Source of the DNA: Silurus meridionalis
Taxonomy: Eukaryota > Chordata > Actinopteri > Siluriformes > Siluridae
Direction of reading: 5' to 3'
Assembly (NCBI RefSeq): GCF_014805685.1
Contig: NC_060907.1
Location: 2,776,197-2,840,196, forward strand
DNA: 64,000 bases
Below the pieces are notes generated by a model that saw only the letters and a list, made by a program, of their open reading frames with translations, made no database searches and had not been told where the DNA came from. This document shows, one piece after another, positions 13,401-25,400 of the stretch; positions within the stretch are counted from its first letter, which is position 1; each line of letters begins with the position of its first letter. A program made the position numbers and the translations under genes.

Positions 13401-16400
13401 AGAGATCTTAAAGTCTATACACCCTGTGTTCATTAACTGCTAATGAATTAATAGCAAGCAAGTAGTAATAATATAATAATATTTAATATATGTTGATTTC
13501 AAGTTTCATATGCAGAAATTCTGAATGAAAATAACCTTGTATGTATATGTAAGTTGTAAGTTTTCGCTGTTGAAAATCCATTTGACGGGACGATGTCTTT
13601 CACTCACCCTCACTTCCACCATCAAGTCTACATTCTTTCGATGGCTTACTTGCTTATAGTATTCAGCCACTGCTTGGAACACCATGATGGTGGCCTAGTT
13701 GACAGGTAAAACCAGAGATGATTTGGTACAACCTCAGACTGATTTAAATGTGACTCTGTTACATTGTAACTTTTATTAGAAATTCTACATGAACTGTGAC
13801 ATGCATGACCCCAGGAATGTTACAGATTCACACAAAACACAGAGTATTGCTTCAAAATCAGTTAAATTCTAAATAAACAACAGCATATTCATTAAAAAGT
13901 TGCTGGTCAACCAACCTGAGTGGTGCCATGACCTCCATAATTGATACTCTGCCTATTGAGCCATCTAACAGCTTTTCCTGCTGCATTAAATTCCTTTGCT
14001 TTTACCAGAGCCAGCAAGGCATATGCTGTCGCTTCCACAGAGAAGAACTGTCCTCCAGGAACCTGCCAGTAAGAACCATCTGTGCACAAGAAATATAAAG
14101 AAAATAAAATGTGCTTCTTGACAGGTTAATTTTTATAGAAATGTAAGAGTTCCTGACCTTCAGAGGACGCCTGCAGCAGATGATTTTTGTTGAACTTGCC
14201 AGCTTTTGCCAAGGCATAGGAAGTCATCGCAATTGCATATGGATTGTTCAAGGAGAGGAGCCTTCTTTCCAAATAATTTAGGGCCTTGCTGGAAGACTCT
14301 AAAATACTCTAAATTAATAGAGAAAGCCAAATAATATAAAAAAGCTGGTCCACATGTTTCAGCCTATTAAGCTGTTACATATGCAGAAATATAATGCGGC
14401 ATAAGTTGACATACGCTAACATACGTGGCACAGAGATGGTTTCCTTCTTGCAAAGCAATCAAGACAAATGCTGTCAGAGATGCATCAGAATCCTTACCTC
14501 GCACATCACCCTGAAATCTCAGAAGAATCACACAGATTTCACATAAAAAGTAGATTTGTGGTTTCTTGTAGATTTCATACAGAAAACAAATTTAATTTAC
14601 ACTTACAACCATCTCTGAATGGACCACTGGGGAGCGTTCTTTAAATGTGCCATCTGGCATCTGTGCATTCAGAATCAACCATTTGATGGCGCTGCACAGG
14701 ACATTTTTATCTATGCTTATATAGTCAGTTGCCATAGCAAAGACTTTGACCACGTATGCTGTCAACCTTTACCACAGACAAAAACAAGCAGTCAAGAAAT
14801 CACCTGCAATCAAATGTTGCTTAGAAAATCTGTTAATTACACAAAGTTTGATTGGTCTCTTTTACCATGTGCTGCTAGGTCTCGTTAGAAATGACGCATA
14901 AGAACCATCATCTTTACGAAATTTAAGCTCTTGTAGATATCCTAAGAGAGGGAGGAAAGATCATTATCTTCGTCCACTCTTTAATTTTATTAAAAGGCAA
15001 TTAAAAGCTCTAATCTAAATGCATCATCTCTTCCGTTGATCTAAACTGCATTACAGGACCAGGACTGATCGTGCTCTGTGAAAAATGGAGGAATTAATGT
15101 AAGGAAGGAGGAAAAGAGAAAAGCCAAGGAGGAGGTTTATGGATGTGGTGAGGGAAGACATGGAGGTAGTTGGGTTGAAAGAGGCAGATGTAGAGGACAG
15201 GGGGGTATGGAGACGGATGATCAGCTGTGGTGACCCCTAATTTGAGCAGCCAAAAGAAGAAGAAGAAGCAGCTCTGGCTGGCTGCAGCCAGTCAACAGAC
15301 TTTACACCTCTGAATTTCTCATGAACACAACAGATGATAACATCTTAATGAGCAAAATAGCCTATAACTGTGTTTTTCTTTACAAATTTTAGATTTGTGT
15401 CCTGACTACACATAAAAATGTGCATTATGGATTTTGAGAAGATTCTTCTCACCTGTTTTAATGTGTTGGATAGCTTCATTACGTTTGTGTAGGCCGACTG
15501 CTTCCCACTGATTAGTGGTATCTAAGTAGTGTGTGGCAGTAAGGGCAATGTCATAGAGATCATGACTTGATCCCCACTTCCAATAGGCTTTATGATCAGG
15601 CGCCCCATGAAGTCTCCACTGATGACCTGCTCGATTGTCTGACTCACCTGCTGACCTGTTGAATAGTAAGATGGTTAGCATGATGGGTAAGCAATTAACG
15701 ACTGTTTACTGTCTACCTTTGGCTCTTTAAAAAAGAGTGTATCAGGCAAAAGTATACAACTAGAATTATGGAAGTATGATTGTTTTCACCTGCTTTCAGT
15801 TTAATTCCATCAGAATTAGAAGGAGCTTTATTGCACAGTATGTTTGCACTTACAAGGAATTTGTGTTGGTATCTGAAGCTTCCAGTGGAAAATTTTAAGT
15901 AAAATGCCAATAAAAAAGCCAAAAAAGAAAGATTTAAATAAGTAAAAATTGCATTGCACATATGTTGTATTTTTTTGCACAATGAGGAGAGCATTATGTG
16001 TTCATGAGGTTGATTGCCTGGGGGAAGAAACTTCTTGTGCCTGCTGTCTTGGTACTTGGTGCTCTGTAGCATCGGTCAGATGGCACAAGTAAAAAAAACA
16101 TATGGCTTAAATTTAAACGATCCAGGGTGAATTTCAAGGGCCTTTTTTCTCATTCTGGATATGTTCCTGTGGAGTGAGCAGGGGTACTCTGTAGTATTCT
16201 GATGTCTGATTGTGTAGCTGAGCCAAAACAGATGGTTATCAAAGTGCACTGGACAGACTCGATGATGGCTGAGTAGAACTGTTTGAGCCGCTTCTGTGGC
16301 AGGTTTAACTTCCTCAGCTGGTGAGGGAAGTACATCCTCTGTTGGGCCTTTTTAACAATGTAGTCGATGTGATTGTCCCACTTCAGGTCCTGAGAGATGG

Positions 16401-19400
16401 TGGTTCCCAGGAACCTGAATGACTCCACTGCTGCCACAGTGCTGTTCATGATGGTTAGTGGGGGAAGTGCAGGGGGGTTTCTCCAGAAATCCACAATCAT
16501 CTCCACTGTTTTGAGCGTATTAAGCTCCAGGTTATGAGTGCACCAGACAGCCAGCTGCAGAACCTCGCTTCTATATGCAGTATTTTAATCATCTTTGAAG
16601 AAGCCGATGACTGTAGTGTCATCTACAAACATTAGGAGCTTGACAGAGGGGTCTGTAGAGGTGCAGTCGTTGGTGTACAGTTAAAGGCCATACTGAAGTA
16701 CACAAACAGGATCCTCACATAAGTCCCCAGGTTGTCCAGATAAAGTGCAGTCCCATGTTCACTGCATCATCCAGAGACCTGTTTGCTTGGTAAGCAAACT
16801 GCAGGGGGTACAGCAAGGGTCCAGTGATATCCTTCAGAAAAGCCAACATCAGTCTCTCAAATCACCAAGATGGTGGTTTAAGATGGCGGTGCAGCAGTAG
16901 CTCGCAGCAGCCGCGCCGGACTCAAAATCGTGCTACTTCCATTTTGTAGCCTGCCTTACGTAACATATGGACATCGGAGTAAACAAACAGAACAAATTGT
17001 TCTACCGGATTTGGAGTATGTGTGTAGTGCAGTGGGATTTGAAAGCACACACATACTCCAAATCCGGTAGAACAATTTGTTCTGTTTGTTTACTCTGTTT
17101 GTTTACTTTGTCTATGTGGCAGCAGGTGCGTGGCCGAGCGTCGGTTTGTGAATGGAGGGTGAGGACGGGGGCAGAAATTACACACCTGAGGGAGTTTTGA
17201 CTAATGAATGTTTTCTCTTGGAGAACATTGCAATAAATGGATTTGTTCGGAACTGGTCTTTGTCCTGAGTGTTCCTTCCCCTGTACCTTGTGCTCTTCCA
17301 CAGTTTATAATGGTGTTTATTTTTTTCATTTTTCTTACCCGTCACAATGATCTGAGAGTGTGCAGGAGTGTTTGGAACCTGCCCACTTGGAATATCAGTC
17401 TTCATCTGTACAGTTTGGATGCCACCTATTAAAAGAAATAGATGAAATAAAATGCTAAAAAAGTTTAGTATAAATGCTGACATAAACAAAAAAAAAAGGG
17501 AAATAGATGAGAAGCAGGAATGAGATGTTTGCTGCGGATTTGGTATGGAATATAGAAAATCTCACCAGGAAATTGAGAGGGATTCAGTTTCAAATTGGTT
17601 TCTAAGATTTCAGTTAGCATCCCCTCAGGCTGAGCAAGAACAACAGAACATTTTAGGCATAAAACTGTTAGACTTTATGTTTATTAAATCACAATATTTG
17701 ATTTGGCAACAAATATAGCTTGTTGTCTGGATTGATCACTGATATATAATTAGTTGATACTCACCATTACCTTCAGGGTTTTCCTTACTCCATCATGATA
17801 TGATCCGCTTGCAGCCTTCACCTCTATATGGTGGTCTCCTATTTTCATGGGAATTATCAGAAATGGGACAGATCTGCTGGAATTGGGGTCAATGTTAACT
17901 ATAGAACGGTATTTCTTCTTTTTGTTGGCTACACTGCAAATTTGCTCCGTCTCAAAGAATTCCAAACGCACCTGTTGGGCACAAGAAGTCGGACAGTCTA
18001 TGTCTTTAACATCAGTACAAAACAGGAATATTAGTTTATTATGATTCTGCCGGTGAAATTAAAACTGTTTCATTAGCTGTGGTTTTAGAGCCTGTCTAAG
18101 GAGGACCAAGCATCAATTCCATTTATATAGTGCTTTTAATAATGGACATTGTCTCAAATCAGCTTTACACAGATAAAGCAGTAATAACCCATGTGTAAGT
18201 GTGTTCCTTATAATTGTAAGCTTGTCCCTAATGAGCAATCCAGAGGTTAAAGAAAATAATGCTAATTCATTTCAGGACACATGTGAGCAATTTATCAGAA
18301 TCAATTATCCTTCCAGACCAACCCCAGCCATTAGGGTTGCACAAGCCAGTGCACTCTTAGTGCTGGTCCCAAGCCCGGATTAATGAGGAGGGTTGCGTTA
18401 GGAAGGGCATCCAGCGTAAAAACATGTGCCAAATCAAACATGCGGATCATGAATACAGATGATCCGCTGTGGCACCCCCTAATGGGAAAAGCCGAAAGAA
18501 AGTAATCATCCTTCCAAAAATTTTATCGTGAGATAGGAGAAAACAAGAGAAACCACATAACATCACAGTGTTGTTGTACACTACAAATACTTAAATGTAA
18601 ATGACTGTAAAAAACTACCTTCTGTAGCATATTGGAGAGGTTATACAGAATTGCTTTGATTTCAACTTGTTCATTGTGTACTGCTGAATAAGGTAACTTG
18701 AGATCCACAAAGAAATCTTTTACCACTGTTATTTCATATGGATCAGCCGCACAGATACCTACAGAGATCGATAAATAAATCTGTGTAAATATTTGCAGTT
18801 ATATGCCAGTCCTAACAGGTGCCTAGTTCAGACATTATATTCCATCAAGACATTTTCAACATGAGAAAAGGATGTGGCCCTGACCGTGGGTCTTGGACAG
18901 ACTGATGGCTAGGATTTGCCATGTTGTAATAGAGTCTTGTAGATAGTTTGTGTCCATGGTGAGAGTTGTTGTGGTACTACAAGAAAAATGTGCAACAGCA
19001 GAGTCAGATCAGTGATCATATTAAGCTCCAGAATGCTAGACTAAATAATCTTTCAGACTGTTTCATTTACCATGGTTTGTTTCCTGGGCAGGCTGGCAGG
19101 CTTATATCCTCCCAAAGCCAGCTCTCTGGGAAATGCGTCCGGGTAAAAAAGCTTATGAAGTCATCATCATCATAATCATAATCATCATCATCATCACCTA
19201 GACAAATATGGATTTGTAAATTACACCTCAGAGAGATCAAAGAGGCAAAAATTGGCTGGTCAGGAAATAAAGAATTCAGCTTAGATAGCTTAAAATATTG
19301 TTATCATTTATTTGCTAGTGTAGATCTCTTTCCCTTTACATTACAGTCAGGTTAAATAAAGTAAAGGTGATTTAATTCATTTTTATGGTACCAATGAATA

Positions 19401-22400
19401 GTTTTTCCTTCCACATTTAATGTCAGTTTGCAACTATTGTCGTTGGAGGTCAGTGCATCACACTGAGGGCACAATTTGTGAAGGGTGTTTGTTATATTTG
19501 TTATTATCTCTTTCGGTGAAACACTAGATTATAAAAAAATATATGTGAAGATACATTTAGAAAAAAAAATTGAATCAAAGTCTTAGTCCCAGGAGATTCA
19601 GATCAGATGTCCCGTGGGGGACACACATGCGATATGCATGTCTTCATAAATAATCAAAATCCCATGACTTAGATATGCACGTTGTTTTAGTTTTTTTTTT
19701 TTAAACAAATCGCTGTTCTAGCGAACCCATATCGAGTTTGCTTTCTCAATATCGGCATTAGCTTTCAAAATCCCATTTACCAACCACCAATACTAAGGAA
19801 CTTCATGAGTGGCTGCACAATTGGAATGGTTTCCTTTAATCTGTTTTACAGTATGATGTTAGCTACAACATTCTGGCCAAAACAATTATTTGCCTGGACA
19901 ACCAAAACATGCCAGAATATATAGAAGAGATTATATAAATATTTTTATAAATGCTTGTGTGCTTCAAAAACTTTCACAAATCAAGAAAAAACAAAGAACA
20001 TTGCTGGTTCTTACTTCTAGCCAGACGCACCAGAGGTCTTTGCTTATCCTTGTGGGACCGAATCTCCGTACAGCAATCCAGAAAGGCCTTGACACACTCT
20101 GAATCTTCCATAATAAACGTAGATCTCTGTTCACATGTGTAATCCAGCCTGGTCTGCCTAATTCCATCTTCACAGCATTTCTTTAGATCTTTGGCAAATT
20201 TACCAACTACAGAACGAGAGCATAAATAAAAATTTACAAATTTACGAGCAGGTCCATCCAAGATAAAAAAAAAAAAATATTTATTTCATCTGTAAATCAC
20301 CTAGTTTATTGTATATAATTAAAATAATAACTATTAATGTCACAAAAACAATAAAACACTGAGTGTTTAAAAATGTGTGTGTTTGTGTGTGAAGAAATGC
20401 TGTAAAGTAAAAATGTTTTAAAAATAAATATTTTAATTATTTTTTTTTTTTTAAACAAATCGCTGTTCTAGCGAACCCATATCGAGTTTGCTTTCTCAAT
20501 ATCGGCATTAGCTTTCAAAATCCCATTTACCAACCACCAAAACTTCATGAGTGGCTACACAATTGGAATGGTTTCCTTTAATCTGTTTTACAGTATGATG
20601 TTAGCTACAACATTCTGGCCAAAACAATTATTTGCCTGGACAACCAAAACATGCCAGAATATATAGAAGAGATTATATAAATATTTTTATAAATGCTTGT
20701 GTGCTTCAAAAACTTTCACAAATCAAGAAAAAACAAAGAACATTGCTGGTTCTTACTTCTAGCCAGACGCACCAGAGGTCTTTGCTTATCCTTGTGGGAC
20801 CGAATCTCCATACAGCAATCCAGAAAGGCCTTGACACACTCTGAATCTTCCATAATAAACGTAGATCTCTGTTCACATGTGTAATCCAGCCTGGTCTGCC
20901 TAATTCCATCTTCACAGCATTTCTTTAGATCTTTGGCAAATTTACCAACTACAGAACGAGAGCATAAATAAAAATTTACAAATTTACGAGCAGGTCCATC
21001 CAAGATGTATTTCAAAAAATGTATTTCATCTGTAAATCACCTAGTTTATTGTATATAATTAAAATAATAACTATTAATGTCACAAAAACAATAAAACACT
21101 GAGTGTTTAAAAATGTGTGTTTGTGTGTGAAGAAATGCTGTAAAGTAAAAATGTTTTAAAAATAAATATTTTAATTATTTTTTTTTCTTTTTCTTATTAA
21201 TTTACAAAATGCAAATGAGCGAACAAAAGAAAATCTACATCAAATCAATATTTGGTGTGAGCAGCCTTTGGCTGAAAGAAATAGTTTTGTCCCTGATCTC
21301 ACCATAACTGAGTCTGTCTGTGATTACATGAAATAACAGAAAGATTTGAGGGAACCTACATCCACATAAGATCTATGTTTATGTGGCATGACACACCGAG
21401 GGCTGACGAAGAAAATGTAGCGATTACGCCACCCTGGCACTTGGCCAGGAAAATAACTGCACTTAGGCAACACAGGTTCGTGTACAAAGAATCAGCGGAA
21501 GACGTGGGTAAAATTAGTATGGATTTCTTTTATTAATGATAAAAGTATCTGATGCACCTAATGAAAAACCAAAAACAGAAATTACTCAACTATAACACAA
21601 ATAACTTCAATAATCTGACACCTTTATCGATGTGAATGCAGGAGCCAAGGCATAACAACGGGGATCAAGGGCACTAATCGGCCTCCACAGCACCACACAA
21701 CTTTTGGTTGCACCTGTGTAGACACTCACACACACCACTGCACCCAGCACAGCACTCGTGAAACAAAACCACCACCACAATCCGCCCCGCCTTCGGCACT
21801 CAGCTCCTTTAAGACACATACCCTTGGGATGAGTGATCCAGAAACACAGGTTACTATAAGGGTAAACCCGAAAGCTGCAGGCTCGTTCCGTAGATCGTGT
21901 GTGGGGTCTTCCCAGGAATCGCGTACACAGCACTTCTGTGCACCCGTAGGCTCACTCGCTTTAATAGCTCTACCACACCATAGTACAATGTGTTAAGGCA
22001 GGCACTGTCGGTATTATTAACGCCGCTCTCTCTCTCTTCGGCTCACCTCGGACTATACACTGCCGCGAGGAAACACGTCAACCCAACACCAGCCGCAAGG
22101 TTTACCCAAACAGACAGCTCTGACTGGCGACTCGTGATGACGCAGACAGGGGCGTAGCACCCGTGCCAACAAAATGCTCCCCAGCCAAATTTATACATCC
22201 CCCTTGCCCAATGATAGGACAATCACTGAGCACCTCAACCGACTAATCCGGAAGCAGGAAGGGACTCGCCAATCTTATCACAATCTCCCCCCCCGCTTCT
22301 GCATCGCCGCCCGACGATGAACACCCTTAATCCCAGGGCCTAAACAGTACTGAAATAGCCCTAGATGCTCCATCCGCCGTATCAAACCCCCCCACAGATC

Positions 22401-25400
22401 GTGGAAGGTGGTGGACATTAGAATGTTGGCCAGCTGTAGTTCGACTACTTTGTCGCACGGTCCTATCATACAAACCCTCTGGCCTTGGAATTAGCTCATC
22501 CCCAACGGGCTGACCCAAGTTAGGTGGGGCCACCACCACCTCACCACTAGGAGGGTCTACACCGCCCAAGTCTACTGGGACACTAACCTCCTCGGTCACT
22601 GGGGGCCCAGATACTACAACCCATAAATCTCCCAGTTCAGACTCCTCAGGTGCCTGCTCATCCGGAGCCAATATGGCCTCAGGGTCCTGAGCAGGTACAT
22701 CACCAGAATCTTGCTGAATTCTGATTTTCAATAAGGAGCGATGTACTTGCCTTACCTTATCTAAATCATCCACAGGGGCAATAGAGTACACCGAGCCTCC
22801 TTTCGTAGGGGCTCTCACAACTTGGTACACCACTGGGCTCCACAGATCTCGGATTTTTGACCGACCTCTCACGCCAAAATCGCGGAGATAAACCAGTTGA
22901 CCCTCCCCCAGTGGTGCATCTCGCACTTGTGAGTCATGCCGTGCCTTACGGCATTCCGCAACAACTCTCAAGTGTTCACGTGCCCCCTCGAAAGCCACCT
23001 GCAACCGGGTTTGATGCTCTACAACCCACTCATGCACTTTTCCCACAGCAGTCTCCTCTACCTTACCTAACAAAAAGTCAACGGGTAACCGAGGCTCTTG
23101 GCCAAACATCAAGTAGTATGGTGACTCACCAGTGGATTGATGGGGGGTAGTGTTATAACTAAACAGGACCTGCGGGAGACATGCAGCCCAATCCCGCTTA
23201 CTCGATGGGGGCAATGTGCGCAAAAGGTTATGCAAAGTCCTGTTAAACCTTTCACACTGACCATTCCCTGCAGGATGGTAGGGGTTGTTCGACTTCTCCA
23301 CCCCATACAACCCACAGAGCTGTTGTATTAATAAAGACTCAAAATTGCGGCCCTGGTCAGAATGTATACGACCAGGGACCCCAAACTACAGAACCACTCC
23401 ACCACTAACACTTGGGCCACTGTCTCTGCCCGCTGATCCCGTGTAGGCACCGCCAGGGTATATTTGGTGAACACATCTGTGATCACCAGCACATTCTCCA
23501 AACCTGCACTGGTTGGCTCCAACACGGTAAAATCCACAGCCAAGATCTCATTGGGCCTAGAAGCCAACAAGTGCCCCATAAAACTAGAGGCCACTGGCTG
23601 TACCCCCTTGGCGGATTGACAACGGTCACATTCCTTACACCATCTGGCCACCGCATCGACATACCAGGCCAGTAGCAACGCTGCCGGACCAACTCGGTCG
23701 TTCGTTCAATGCCCTGGTGTCCATGCTCCTGGTGTAACCCCCTCAAGACCTCAGCTCTTAACACAGATGGCAAAAGAACTTGAAGGATTTCCTCTCTCCC
23801 ATCGGGACGGAAAACCCGACGATAAAGAACTCCTCCTCGTTCCACCAGTCGATCCCACTGGCGGAGCAAAATTAGACTATTCTTGGACAGTACTTTCCGT
23901 TCGTCTGGACCTGAAAGTTTTACTGCGCCAGAGACGCCCACACCCCAATGTCTGGGTCAACGTCCTGCAGTGCCCTGAGGTCAGCCGCGGAATAGCTCGG
24001 GAAGACCCTAAGGGCCGCTTGAGTTGCCTGATGCATAGGCTCTATTCCTGCAGCTTGTTGTATTGATGCAGGAAGCACAGTAACTGGTATGAACTGCCCT
24101 ACTTCCCCACTATCAATTGGGAACTGCCGAGAAAGGGCATCAGCATTACCATTACTCTTACCCGGCCTGTACCAATTTCAAAATCAAAACAGCAAGCTGT
24201 GCAGCCCAACGCTGTTTGGTGGCCCCAACCGCTGATGACAAATGGCTCAATGGGTTGTTATCTGTAAAAACAATGCACTTTTGCCCCACAAATACTCCCT
24301 GAATTTTTCGGTCATTGCCCACTTAAGCGCCAAAACTCCAATTTCATAGAGCTGTAGTTTGCAGAATTGCGCTCAGTGGGTCGCAGGCTACGGCTGGCAA
24401 AGGCAATAGGTCGAACTTTTCCCTCCTGTTCCTGGGACAGAACAGCCCCAACCCTTGAAACTTGCATCTATCTCAAGAATAAAGGCAAAGAAAAGTCAGC
24501 ATATGCCAAAATAGGGGAAGTGGTAAGCTTCTCCCGCAGGGTGTCAAAACTCCTTTGACATTGTTCAGTCCAAGCTCCGGCAAACCCTGGACCCACTACT
24601 CTTTTACGCTTGCCCCCAGCAAACTCTGCCACTAGCTTATGTAGGGGGGCTGCCACCCTGGCAAACCCCTCTACAAAGCGGCGGTAATAGCTGGCAAACC
24701 CTAAAAATGAACGGAGCTCTGTAGCACTTCCTGGACAGGCCCAACTAGCCACTACCTCCACTTTACTTGGATCCGTGGCAACCCCCTGAGAAGATACCAC
24801 ATGACCCAAATACTTTACCTGTTCTTGGAAAAACACACACTTCTCCAGCTTAGCTTTAAGCCCTTCCCGCTTCAATCGACCCAAAACTACCTCCAACCGC
24901 TCCAGATGTTGAGTCACCGAGGAGGAGAAAACCACAATGTCGTCCAGGTATAACAGCAAGGACTGATGCCGTTGGTCCCCAAACAATCTTTCCATCAAAC
25001 GCTGGAAAGTGCTGGGAGCATTACAAAGCCCAAACGGCATCCTGTTCCACTCAAATAACCCAAATGGCGTACAGAAAGCTGTCTTAGACTTATCCCCCTC
25101 AGTGACTGGAACTTGGTTGTAACCGCTAGCCAAATCCAAAGTAGAGAACCAGCGGGCCCCGGTCAATGCGTCTAACGTTTCCTCGATACGAGGCAGCGGA
25201 AACGCGTCCCTCCTGGTCTTTGAATTCAACTGACGGTAGTCAACGCACATGCGGAGACTACCGTCTTTCTTTTTCACCAGGACGATAGGGGATGCATATG
25301 GGCTCGAGCTCTCTCTAATTATCTGGGCATCTAGCAGCTGGTTTATATGCGTTTTCACTACATCATACTCAGAGGGTGGCAAGCGCCTGTACCGCTGCCG

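Larger units (their letters stand above)
19690..21182 (-). repeat. Tandem duplication of the C3a exon with flanking intron
   Basis: Two direct units of about 740-750 bp (about 19,690-20,440 and 20,441-21,182) carry one C3a exon each. Each begins after a T-run with the same AAACAAATCGCTG sequence (19,703 and 20,453). The differences I can see are an 8-bp indel, a few substitutions, and changes in A, T and GT runs. The near identity includes intron sequence, which indicates a recent event or an assembly artefact. Confidence 0.9.

Noticed and set aside
14405..14425. Apparent 10-nt deletion in left exon 27
   Set aside because: The first GTATGT is not the matching donor; the next GTATGT gives the expected 96 nt and keeps the frame.
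15453..15655. Idea that these genes are C5, which naturally lacks a thioester
   Set aside because: The anaphylatoxin ends in LAR-S, and the surrounding blocks ([25 protein letters not shown]) fit C3.
19161..19195. CAT/CAA trinucleotide run read as a plain microsatellite
   Set aside because: It is one, but it lies inside C3 exon 18 in frame, so it was annotated as coding.
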